Origin: Actinomycetota bacterium
GTDB taxonomy: Bacteria > Actinomycetota > Thermoleophilia > Gaiellales > Gaiellaceae
DNA: 8,085 nucleotides
Direction of reading: 5' to 3'
Assembly (NCBI GenBank): GCA_013812265.1
Contig: JACCTQ010000138.1
Span: 1 to 8,085 of the forward strand
Shown here: piece by piece, positions 1-5,733 of the stretch
How the letters are laid out: each line of letters opens with the position of its first letter
How positions within the stretch are numbered: position 1 is the first letter of the stretch
Notes under the pieces: model-generated
Told to the model about the DNA's origin: nothing
Database searches by the model: none
The model's input: only the letters and a program-made list of their open reading frames with translations
Translations under genes and position numbers: made by a program

Positions 1-5
1 CGATC

Positions 6-341
6 TCAGCCGCCGGAAAGGCTCTGGGCGAGTTGGACGCGGTTTCCATCGGGGTCGAAGACGTCGAGCAGGCGGATCTCGTCGTGAAGCTCGAGTACGA
101 CACCGACGTCGACACCCGCTTGCCGGAGCCGCTCCGCTTCCGACTTGATGTCCACGACGTCGACCGTAGCGACGCCGGCTTCCTCGGGCTCCCCCTCTGC
201 GAGGCCGATTGCCATGGCATCGCGCTCGAGCTCGATCCAGCGCTCATCTACGTCGACCTGCGTCTCCACGAACCCGAGCTTGCCGACGTAGAACGCCCGG
301 CCGGCATCGAGGTCGCGGACGCGGTACCAGACCGTGGGCAC
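6..341 (-). CDS. VOC (glyoxalase/bleomycin-resistance fold) family protein
   Basis: This encodes a 111-residue single VOC domain, the usual size for one beta-alpha-beta-beta-beta double module. The N-terminal strand and helix carry VRDLDAGRAFYVGKLGF (residues 8-24), and the C-terminal strand carries FDPDGNRVQL (95-104), both family hallmarks. Metal-dependent glyoxalases place a His in the first strand and a Glu in the last. Here the aligned positions appear to be Thr and Gln (in RVQL), so classical glyoxalase chemistry is doubtful; the substrate cannot be named. I chose the GTG at 341 because the domain begins just after it. An ATG at 488 in the same frame would add 49 residues translated entirely from the palindromic element upstream, with no domain character. 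There is no clear Shine-Dalgarno site at 341. It lies downstream of the dehydrogenase operon on the same strand, so co-transcription is possible but the link in function is unclear. Confidence 0.8.
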   Translation of the reverse strand: MPTVWYRVRDLDAGRAFYVGKLGFVETQVDVDERWIELERDAMAIGLAEGEPEEAGVATVDVVDIKSEAERLRQAGVDVGVVLELHDEIRLLDVFDPDGNRVQLAQSLSGG

Positions 342-347
342 GAGCTT

Positions 348-518
348 AGGGGCCTGTCCAGAGAGTCGGCCAGGGCGCCTGACAGGCGCCAAATCCCGCC
401 AGGCGGCGTCCTCGGTCGCACGAATATGCAAGGCGTTCGCCCCATGCACGCCCTGCGTCCTTGCCTGGCGGGATTTTTCGCGTGTCATCCACCGCGGCCA
501 CTTTCGGGACAGGCCCCT
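348..518. repeat. 171-base nested palindromic element, MITE-like
   Basis: The two ends are perfect 12-base inverted copies: AGGGGCCTGTCC at 348-359 and its complement at 507-518. The similarity continues imperfectly inward to about 371 and 496. A second perfect inverted pair of 14 bases, AAATCCCGCCAGGC at 391-404 and its complement at 463-476, is nested inside. Between the outer and inner left arms sits a 17-base hairpin (374-390) of two perfect 8-base arms around one base. A short pair (432-436 with 448-452) lies near the centre. No transposase is encoded. The minus frames are open through most of it, but the translations are Arg- and Pro-rich and look non-coding. No convincing target-site duplication is visible. 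A miniature inverted-repeat element or a REP-type repeat fits best; a long structured RNA is the alternative. It fits exactly between the E2 stop codon (524) and the VOC start (341). Confidence 0.72.
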
Positions 519-523
519 GCGCC

Positions 524-1852
524 CTAAAGCGCCAGGCCGGGGCTCTCGACGAAACGGCCGAGCGTGCGCAAGAAATCTGCACCTGACGCGCCGTCGACGG
601 CCCGGTGATCGCACGTCAGCGTCAGAGTCATGGTCGGCCGGGCGACGATCTCTCCGTCTTTCACCACGACACGGTCCTCGATCGCACCAACCGCGAGGAT
701 GGCCGCCTGAGGTGGATTGAGAACGGCAATGAACTGCTCGACGCCGTACATCCCGAGGTTCGAGATGGTGAAGGTCCCGTCCTCGAAGTCCGCGTGCTGG
801 AGCTTTCCGGCGCGGGCGCGCTCGACCACGTCCGCGCGGGCGGCCGCGATCTCCGCCACGGTCTTGCGCTCGCATTCCGGCAACACGGGGACGACGAGTC
901 CGTTCGGAGCAGCTACGGCGATGCCGATGTTGGCCGTCGGGAACACGTGGATTGCATCGTCTGCGAACTGCGCGTTCACGTCCCGGTGGCGCATGAGAGC
1001 CGCGGCGCTGAGGCGCGCCAGGATGTCTGTCATGGTGGGCCTCACTTCGGGCTCCACCTCGCGGATCGTTGCCAGGAGGTCGCCGGCAGCCGACATGTCG
1101 ACCGAGATCGTGAGCTGGAAGGCCGGCGCCTGCCATGCTTCCGTCAGCCGTCGCGCGATCGTTCGCCGAACCGAAGACAGCTCCCGGATCTCAACGGCGC
1201 TCGGAGCTGTGGCCGTCACTCGAGCTGCGGGTGCAGCCGCTGCTCGCTCGACGTCCTCGGCCACGATCCGCCCCTCGGGGCCGGTGCCGCCGAGGCTCGC
1301 CAGATCGATTCCTCGCTCCCGCGCGATTCGGCGCGCAAGCGGCGAGGCCTTGATGCGTGCGCCGCCCTGCGTGGCACCGTTTCCAGACTCCACGACGGCA
1401 CGTTGCTCGGCGGGGGGCTCCACGGAGACTCCTTCGGTGGAGGCCTCGCGCCCGCGACGCCGCTCGGCCTCGCGCGCCGGAGCCTCCGCCGGCTTCTCTG
1501 CGCTCTGCTCCGCGCCGTCGTCGGCAGTCTCGGTCGCGGGCGGGGTTGGTCCGGCCTCCTCGGTTTCCTGGGAGTCGCCCGCATCGGAGTCGCCCGCATC
1601 GGACGGAACATCTTCACCAGCCTCGCCGATCACGGCGATGGTACGCCCGACCTCGACCTCGCCTTCTCGGATCGCGATCCTCAGGAGCACACCCGAAGCC
1701 TCCGCCTCCACCTCCTGGGTGACCTTGTCCGTGTCCAGCTCGTAGAGCGGTTCCCCTTTCTCGACCGGCTCGCCCTCGTTCTTCAGCCACTTGACGATCG
1801 TCCCGGACTCCATCCCCTGCCCGAGACGGGGAAGCTTCACGTCACTCGACAT
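524..1852 (-). CDS. pdhC: Dihydrolipoamide acyltransferase (E2) of a 2-oxoacid dehydrogenase complex
   Basis: This is the core subunit that accepts an acyl group on lipoyl-lysine and passes it to CoA in the cytoplasmic pyruvate/acetoin dehydrogenase-type complex. The 442 residues show the full E2 layout. A single lipoyl domain covers about 1-77, with the lipoylation motif DTDKV and Lys43. A long Glu/Ala/Pro-rich linker covers about 80-165. The peripheral subunit-binding domain spans about 166-202 (SPLARRIARERGIDL, then GTGPEGRI). The catalytic domain runs from about 225 to the end, with the active-site motif DHRAVDG (His416, Asp420, Gly421). The ATG at 1852 begins directly with the lipoyl domain and overlaps the E1 beta stop by 11 bases, implying translational coupling. 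The linker contains a duplicated 15-base unit. pdhC is used as a family symbol; acetoin (acoC) or branched-chain substrates are not excluded. Confidence 0.95.
   Translation of the reverse strand: MSSDVKLPRLGQGMESGTIVKWLKNEGEPVEKGEPLYELDTDKVTQEVEAEASGVLLRIAIREGEVEVGRTIAVIGEAGEDVPSDAGDSDAGDSQETEEAGPTPPATETADDGAEQSAEKPAEAPAREAERRRGREASTEGVSVEPPAEQRAVVESGNGATQGGARIKASPLARRIARERGIDLASLGGTGPEGRIVAEDVERAAAAPAARVTATAPSAVEIRELSSVRRTIARRLTEAWQAPAFQLTISVDMSAAGDLLATIREVEPEVRPTMTDILARLSAAALMRHRDVNAQFADDAIHVFPTANIGIAVAAPNGLVVPVLPECERKTVAEIAAARADVVERARAGKLQHADFEDGTFTISNLGMYGVEQFIAVLNPPQAAILAVGAIEDRVVVKDGEIVARPTMTLTLTCDHRAVDGASGADFLRTLGRFVESPGLAL
1571..1600. repeat. Two exact 15-base tandem copies in the E2 linker
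   Basis: The unit GGAGTCGCCCGCATC occurs twice in a row at 1571-1585 and 1586-1600. Being a multiple of three, it duplicates five residues (the Asp-Ala-Gly-Asp-Ser repeat, protein residues about 85-95) in the flexible linker after the lipoyl domain. This is probably a replication-slippage duplication in a length-tolerant segment. Confidence 0.85.
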
Positions 1853-2852
1853 GGCCGGCCCCGTTCGAGCTCTCCGACCTGCCGACGGTCTGGCGGATCG
1901 CTGCGAGGACGTCGTTCGAGTGCGGGACGACCCACTCCTCCATCACCGGGGCGAAGGGGATCGGAACGAACCTGGAGCCAACGCGCTCGATCGGCGCGTC
2001 CAGGTAGTCGAAAGCCTGATGCTGGACAATGGCGGCCACTTCGGCGCCGAAACCCATTCGGGTGACCGCCTCGTGGGCGACGACGCAGCGGTTGGTCTTC
2101 TTCACCGAATCCACGATCGTCGCCTCGTCGAGCGGCAGCAGGGTTCGGGGGTCGACGACCTCCACCGAGACACCTTCCGCTTCCGCCTCGCCGGCCGCGG
2201 CAATCGCCTCGTGAACCAGGCGACCGGTCGCCACGACGGTGACGTCTTCGCCCTCACGATGGATCCGCGCCTGCCCGAGCGGAATCGGCTCCAGCTCCTC
2301 GGGAACATCTTCCTTGATCCCGTAGAGGGTCCGGTGCTCGAAGAACATGACGGGGTTGTCGTCGTAGATGGACGACCAGAGCAGACCGCGCACGTCGCTC
2401 GGCGTAGAGGCAAAGACGACCTTGAGACCAGGCACGTGAACGAACCAGGCCTCCAGCTGTTGGGCGTGCTGCGCGCCGGGCGACCAGCCGGCTCCGCCCT
2501 GCGTTCGAATGGTGAGCGGTACCTTCAACTGCCCCCCGGACATGTACCGGTGCTTGGCCGCCTGGTTGACGATCTGCTCCATCGCGAGTGTGGTGAAATC
2601 CTCGTACATGACCTCGACCACAGGTCGCATGCCCTGCATGGCCGCGCCGATGCCGGCTCCCACGATCGCCATCTCGGAGATCGGCGTGTTGCGCACCCGC
2701 TCGGGGCCGAACTCGTCGAGCATCCCCTGGGTCACGCCCATGGAGCCGCCCATCTCGGCAATGTCCTCGCCCAGGATGAAGACGTCGTCGTCCTGGCGCA
2801 TCGCCTGGGAAAGCGCGTCGCGCACAGCCTCGCGATAGGAGAGCTCAGGCAT
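1842..2852 (-). CDS. pdhB: 2-oxoacid (pyruvate/acetoin) dehydrogenase E1 component, beta subunit
   Basis: This is the beta half of the thiamine-diphosphate-dependent E1 decarboxylase. It pairs with the alpha subunit encoded just upstream to form an alpha2beta2 enzyme. The 336 residues match the family length. The N-terminal pyrimidine-binding domain has MPELSYREAVRDAL, GEDIAEMGGSMGVT (28-41) and ISEMAIVGAGIGAA, where Glu60 is the expected glutamate that activates the cofactor. The segment GAQHAQQLEAWFVHVPGL (126-143) holds the conserved active-site His129. The C-terminal transketolase domain contains EVVDPRTLLPLD (231-242). It starts 2 bases after the E1 alpha stop and ends inside the E2 start region. 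Its C-terminal 15 or so residues are polar (SESSNGAGHVE) and probably a flexible tail. Every expected motif is present, so I expect an active subunit. The exact 2-oxoacid is not fixed by sequence. Confidence 0.95.
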   Translation of the reverse strand: MPELSYREAVRDALSQAMRQDDDVFILGEDIAEMGGSMGVTQGMLDEFGPERVRNTPISEMAIVGAGIGAAMQGMRPVVEVMYEDFTTLAMEQIVNQAAKHRYMSGGQLKVPLTIRTQGGAGWSPGAQHAQQLEAWFVHVPGLKVVFASTPSDVRGLLWSSIYDDNPVMFFEHRTLYGIKEDVPEELEPIPLGQARIHREGEDVTVVATGRLVHEAIAAAGEAEAEGVSVEVVDPRTLLPLDEATIVDSVKKTNRCVVAHEAVTRMGFGAEVAAIVQHQAFDYLDAPIERVGSRFVPIPFAPVMEEWVVPHSNDVLAAIRQTVGRSESSNGAGHVE

Positions 2853-2854
2853 CG

Positions 2855-3826
2855 CTAGGCATAGACATTTTTCAAGGCGTCTTCGGGCTGAGGATCGGTG
2901 CCCGCCTTTGCGAACTCGACCGAGCCCTCCACGATCTCGACCACCTCGGCTTCGATCTCCTGCACGTCTTCGTCGGTCAGGTCGAGTCGGGCGCTTAGCT
3001 TCTCGATCGGATCCTCGGTCTCACGTAGTCTCGCCAGCTCGTCCCGCGGGCGGTACACCTGGGGATCGCCGACGTAGTGCCCGGTCAACCGAAACGTGTC
3101 GCAGACGAGCAAGACAGGCCCGTCCCCGCCACGCGCATGCTCCAGCGCCTCCGAAGCCGCCGCGAACACCTCTTCGACATCCTGGCCGCCGACCCGCCTC
3201 GCCTTCATGCCGTAGGCCTCTGCCCGCTTGCTGAGATCGTCGATCGGTAGCTGCTGATGGGCGGGGGTCGATTCGGCCCAGCCGTTGTTCTCGCACACGA
3301 AGACGGCTGGAACCAGCCAAAGTTGAGCGAGGTTGAGCGCCTCGTGGAACGTGCCGATGTTCGTCGCGCCGTCCCCGAAGAAGGCGACGGCGACCCTGGG
3401 CTCGTCCCGGAACTTGAAAGCGAGCGCGGCACCCACGATGCCCGGCAGTCCCCCGCCGACAACGGCGTTCGCGCCGAGATTGCCTCGCTCGACGTCGTAC
3501 AGGTGCATGGAGCCGCCGTAGCCCTTGGAACACCCCTCGACCTTGCCGTACAGCTCGGCCATGAGCTCGTTCGGATGTGTCCCTTTGGCAAGTGTGTGGC
3601 CGTGAGCGCGGTGGGTGGACGCGATCACGTCATCGTCCTGGAGCGCCCGGCAGACACCGACCGCAACGGCCTCCTGGCCGATCGCAACGTGGAGGAAGCC
3701 GGGTAGCTCGCCGGCTCGAAAGCGCTCCTCGACCTTCTCCTCGAAGCGGCGGATGAGAAGCATCTCGCGGTAGAACTCGCGCAGAAGCTCCTCGGAAACT
3801 GCTCCTTTTCGCTCGACCTGCGCCAC
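2855..3826 (-). CDS. pdhA: 2-oxoacid (pyruvate/acetoin) dehydrogenase E1 component, alpha subunit
   Basis: This subunit binds the diphosphate of thiamine diphosphate and, with E1 beta, decarboxylates the 2-oxoacid and reductively acylates lipoyl-E2. Numbering from the GTG at 3826 gives 323 residues, normal for the family. LLIRRFEEKVEERF (24-37), HVAIGQEAVAVG (46-57) and STHRAHGHTLAKG (70-82) are classic. The cofactor motif GDGA (151-154) ends in ENN (179-181), with the usual spacing. The late loop reads RLTGHYVGDPQVYR; the GDP..YR form resembles acetoin dehydrogenase E1 more than the S..DP of many pyruvate enzymes, so acoA is a real alternative. The open frame extends to an ATG at 3967, but that adds Arg-rich sequence and overlaps the divergent gene, so I prefer 3826 although no good ribosome site precedes it. 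It is the first gene of the operon. Confidence 0.93.
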   Translation of the reverse strand: MAQVERKGAVSEELLREFYREMLLIRRFEEKVEERFRAGELPGFLHVAIGQEAVAVGVCRALQDDDVIASTHRAHGHTLAKGTHPNELMAELYGKVEGCSKGYGGSMHLYDVERGNLGANAVVGGGLPGIVGAALAFKFRDEPRVAVAFFGDGATNIGTFHEALNLAQLWLVPAVFVCENNGWAESTPAHQQLPIDDLSKRAEAYGMKARRVGGQDVEEVFAAASEALEHARGGDGPVLLVCDTFRLTGHYVGDPQVYRPRDELARLRETEDPIEKLSARLDLTDEDVQEIEAEVVEIVEGSVEFAKAGTDPQPEDALKNVYA

Positions 3827-3949
3827 GGCTGCCAGTTTACGGCCAGTAACATGCTCGCTGCGGTTGCGACCATGACTTTTCCTCGGCGATTGAGCTCCTT
3901 TCGGAATAGAGCGCTGTGGCGGCCCGAGACGAGTTCTTAGGCACGTAGC
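3827..3949. other. Divergent intergenic region between E1 alpha and the duplicated-domain gene
   Basis: This 123-base gap must hold the promoters of two divergent units, but no consensus -35/-10 pair is convincing on either strand. On the minus strand a perfect AAGGAG (3896-3901) and a GAGGA (3880-3884) precede an ATG at 3873. That ATG opens an 82-codon frame (to 3625) out of register with E1 alpha. No ATG, GTG or TTG in the E1 alpha frame is correctly spaced after either site. Confidence 0.5.
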
Positions 3950-4591
3950 GTGCGGCTCGTCGAGCAATGGCGGCAGATCGAGGCCGAGCTGCCAGAGAGC
4001 TGGGAGGACGCGCGGCTGCGTCTGTCCCTCTCGGATGAGCGTTCCGCGGGGCGCGCGCTGTCGCTGCTCGCCTCGGCAAATTCGGCGCGTCGCGGGAGCG
4101 AGATCCGCTTCTTTTCCGCGCGCCGCGGAGCCGGTACGTCGCCGGAGCGCGTCCGGCGCCTGCTCGCGCGCCTCGACGCCGAGCAGATCGACGGCCGGCT
4201 GGAGCTCCTCGAAGCCACGGAGCCGAGCGAGGCGCCCGCCGCCAGCCGACCGACGCTCGCAGAAGCCTGGGATGCTGCCCTCGCAACGCTCCCGCCCGAT
4301 TGGAGCGACCTGTACGGCGAGGTGCAGGTTACGTCGACCGACTATCTCGACCGGGCCGCGTTGCTGCTCTCACCCCTCAACCCGTCCCGGTTCGACGACC
4401 GACCGGCATTTCGCTTTCGCTGCGCACGCGAGTTCGGCTACGGAGCCTCAGCCGGAATGGTGCGGCGCTGCTTCGAGAGGCTGGACGCCGACTCGATTCC
4501 AGGCGAGATTCGCATCCTGCGAGCCCTCTCGGACACGCGTCCTCTAGGCACCCAAGGCCCCGTCTGGTACGTAGGCGGCAAATCCGTCTGA
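3950..4591 (+). CDS. Unknown protein made of two copies of one ~88-residue domain
   Basis: I do not recognise a family. The 213-residue product has no signal peptide or membrane segment and is Arg/Glu/Leu-rich, so it is probably cytoplasmic. Its two halves align end to end: residues 3-89 and 103-192. Each has L..W......LP..W.D, then RA..LL....N..R, then a strand with FRF..AR or RFFSARR, then G..S...VRR...RLDA..I.G.....L.A. A linker of roughly 13 residues (APAASRP core) joins them, and a short tail ending WYVGGKSV follows. The GTG start at 3950 places repeat 1 two residues in; no strong ribosome site precedes it, and an in-frame stop lies immediately upstream. It is transcribed away from the dehydrogenase operon. 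The basic VRR helix could bind nucleic acid or a partner, but nothing catalytic is visible. The duplication itself supports this as a real gene. Confidence 0.82.
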   Translation: MRLVEQWRQIEAELPESWEDARLRLSLSDERSAGRALSLLASANSARRGSEIRFFSARRGAGTSPERVRRLLARLDAEQIDGRLELLEATEPSEAPAASRPTLAEAWDAALATLPPDWSDLYGEVQVTSTDYLDRAALLLSPLNPSRFDDRPAFRFRCAREFGYGASAGMVRRCFERLDADSIPGEIRILRALSDTRPLGTQGPVWYVGGKSV

Positions 4592-4594
4592 CAG

Positions 4595-4618
4595 CATGGT
4601 GGAAACCGCTAAACCATG
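4595..4618 (+). terminator. Possible weak terminator hairpin after the duplicated-domain gene
   Basis: CATGGT at 4595-4600 and ACCATG at 4613-4618 form a perfect 6-base inverted repeat with a 12-base loop, starting 3 bases after the stop codon. Only GTTTCCCC follows rather than a proper T-run, so intrinsic termination would be weak. Confidence 0.25.
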
Positions 4619-4787
4619 TTTCCCCGTGGACCCCCTTCTTCTTGGCTCGCCGTCCATTGCCGCAGTCGAGGCTCCCGCCGGGCCGAGCCCGGCTCCGCCG
4701 GCTGCTCGCATCGCGTGCCGCATGGTTGAACGGCCTAGCACAGCACGCCTCTCGTGGCGCGTGCCGGCGTGGTAGAAGGGGCAGCTC
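4619..4787. other. Non-coding gap before the PRC-barrel gene
   Basis: No gene is seen here on either strand. A 7-base GC stem with a 3-base loop (4677-4683 with 4687-4693) is the strongest local hairpin; it lacks a T-run. A further copy-like CATGGTT at 4721-4727 faces the CATGGT/ACCATG pair further left. TTGAAC at 4726-4731 could be a -35 but has no matching -10. The last bases, GAAGGGG at 4775-4781, are the ribosome site of the next gene. Confidence 0.45.
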
Positions 4788-5075
4788 ATGAGTGATCCCG
4801 TTTCTTGGTTGGTTATCGAGCCCGGTTGGAAAGTCGTTGCCGCTGACGGGGCCGAGGTCGGTCGGGTGGACGAGCTGATCGGTGACACCGGCAAAGACAT
4901 CTTCAACGGCCTCTCCGTCTCGCTCGGGCTGCTGAAGGGCCGGCGTTACGTTCCCTCCGAGCAGGTCGCCTCGATCACCGAGGGTGAGGTGGCGCTCGAG
5001 CTCGGCTCGCAGGACTTCGAGCAGCTCGAAGAGTACGAGGGCGCTCCCCCCAGTGAGCAGTTTCGGGCCGACTGA
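4788..5075 (+). CDS. PRC-barrel domain protein
   Basis: The 95-residue product is a stand-alone PRC-barrel. Its core is a run of beta strands: GWKVVAADGAEVGRVDEL (13-30), then FNGLSVSLGLLKGRRYVPSE (39-58) and ASITEGEVALEL (61-72), the usual 'switch, set, bind' strand pattern. A short acidic tail (QDFEQLEEYEG) follows. PRC-barrels occur in photosynthetic reaction centres, in RNA-processing RimM and in many small bacterial proteins linked to stress or sporulation. The sequence does not say which role applies here. There is no signal or membrane segment. The start is well supported by GAAGGGG six bases upstream of the ATG. It is probably monocistronic: it converges on argR with only 3 bases between the stop codons, leaving no room for a separate terminator. 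Confidence 0.85.
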   Translation: MSDPVSWLVIEPGWKVVAADGAEVGRVDELIGDTGKDIFNGLSVSLGLLKGRRYVPSEQVASITEGEVALELGSQDFEQLEEYEGAPPSEQFRAD

Positions 5076-5078
5076 GTT

Positions 5079-5534
5079 CTAACTAAAGAAGTCTGTGAGC
5101 TCGCCGGCGAGCGCGGCTGCATCGGAGCTCGTTCGGGCGATGACGAGGCATGTGTCGTCACCCGCAAGGGTGCCGACTATCAGGGAATGCTCGAGCTCGT
5201 CGAGCGCTCGGCCGATCGCCGGAGCCGAGCCAAGCTCGGCGTGTAGAACGACGATGTTCTGGGCGGCCACGGCGCGGTGCCCGAAACGGGCCAGGATAGA
5301 ACGGACGGCTTCGCCGGGATCGGCTCGGCTGGCACGGTGCCCAGGCACGAAGCGCGGATGACCTACTGGATCTCTGACCTTCTCGAGACCCAGCTCGCGG
5401 ATGTCGCGTGAGATGGTCGCCTGGGTGACCGTGCAACCGGCGGCTGCCAATGCGTGCAAGAGCTCCTGCTGGGTTCCGGCGCGTTTCCGAGCGATGACGC
5501 TCTCGATCAGTCGGTGTCGCTCGGCCTTGCGCAT
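5079..5534 (-). CDS. argR: Arginine repressor ArgR
   Basis: This is an arginine-sensing hexameric transcription factor that represses arginine synthesis and can activate catabolism. The 151 residues match the family. The N-terminal winged helix-turn-helix covers about 1-70, with TQQELLHALAAAGCTVTQAT (21-40) running into ISRDIRELGLEKV, the strongest signature of the family. The C-terminal oligomerisation and arginine-binding domain ends with GTLAGDDTCLVIART (121-135); the Asp126-Asp127 pair is the expected arginine contact. The ATG at 5534 has no Shine-Dalgarno site and follows a very short leader from a good promoter. In many actinobacteria argR sits in the argCJBDFRGH cluster. Here it is flanked by a PRC-barrel gene and a membrane-protein operon, with no arg genes in the window. 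The ARG-like sequence over its promoter suggests autoregulation. Confidence 0.95.
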   Translation of the reverse strand: MRKAERHRLIESVIARKRAGTQQELLHALAAAGCTVTQATISRDIRELGLEKVRDPVGHPRFVPGHRASRADPGEAVRSILARFGHRAVAAQNIVVLHAELGSAPAIGRALDELEHSLIVGTLAGDDTCLVIARTSSDAAALAGELTDFFS

Positions 5535-5543
5535 GGGTGCCGC

Positions 5544-5570
5544 TGAATGAGAATAGAATATTCATGCATG
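5544..5570. promoter_or_regulatory. ARG-box-like operator between argR and the membrane-protein operon
   Basis: An AT-rich island in otherwise GC-rich DNA contains TGAAT (5544-5548), GAAT (5551-5554), the palindromic GAATATTC within GAATATTCA (5556-5564), and CATGCATG (5563-5570). Known ARG boxes are built from TGAAT/ATTCA half-sites, and actinobacterial forms often contain CATGCAT. The sites cover the argR -10 and spacer, and so could block argR and possibly the divergent operon. Operator identity is inferred from motif and location only. Confidence 0.5.
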
Positions 5571-5578
5571 TTTGTCAT
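5550..5578 (-). promoter_or_regulatory. argR promoter
   Basis: On the minus strand a -35 element ATGACA (5578 to 5573, five of six to consensus) is separated by exactly 17 bases from a -10 element TATTCT (5555 to 5550, four of six). The predicted start near 5543 leaves a leader of only about 9 bases before the ATG, which explains the missing ribosome site. On the plus strand TAGAAT (5554-5559) could be a -10 for the membrane operon, but its -35 is poor. Confidence 0.5.
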
Positions 5579-5604
5579 GTCGCCCCCTGCGGTAACGAGC
5601 ATCC

Positions 5605-5733
5605 ATGCTGCGTAAATTTCTTTGGAGTGCCCTCTACGGCGCGCTCGGCGCCGGAGCGACCATGGCTGCCCGTCGAGTCGCCTCGCGCGTCTGGCGCATC
5701 GCCACGGGCGAGGCTCCGCCCGCCAAACGGTGA
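5605..5733 (+). CDS. 42-residue membrane peptide resembling the start of DUF4235
   Basis: This tiny gene is easy to miss. Its product begins MLRKFLWSALYGALGAGATM, a short hydrophobic, glycine-rich helix that could insert in the membrane. It continues with an Arg-rich stretch ending RVWRIATGEAPPAKR. The VWR..TGE.PP ending resembles the middle of DUF4235 proteins, small two-helix actinobacterial membrane proteins; the second half of that family is absent. Its TGA overlaps the GTG of the next gene (GTGA), a classic coupling junction, which supports real translation. The ribosome site is weak. It opens the plus-strand membrane operon, 70 bases from argR. It could be a natural short form or the remnant of a longer DUF4235 protein. 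Function is unknown. Confidence 0.6.
   Translation: MLRKFLWSALYGALGAGATMAARRVASRVWRIATGEAPPAKR

Noticed and set aside
463..480. GC-rich GCCTGGCGGGA followed by TTTTT on the plus strand, like an intrinsic terminator
   Set aside because: Its pairing partner is at 391-404, leaving a 58-base loop, and no plus-strand gene precedes it. It is better explained as one arm of the palindromic element.
342..1136. Long leftward extension of the VOC open frame into E2
   Set aside because: The extension is out of frame with E2 and Arg-rich. The VOC domain begins immediately after the GTG at 341.
605..2065. 486-codon open frame on the plus strand opposite E2 and E1 beta
   Set aside because: The composition is Arg/Gly/His-rich with no domain motif. 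It is the complement shadow of the strongly supported E2 and E1 beta genes.
1791..2858. 355-codon open frame on the plus strand opposite E1 beta
   Set aside because: It is antisense to a gene with all family motifs. The translation is His/Asp/Arg-rich and lacks recognisable domains.
4726..4754. TTGAAC as the -35 of a promoter for the PRC-barrel gene
   Set aside because: The position 17 bases downstream reads CTCTCG, which is not a -10 element.
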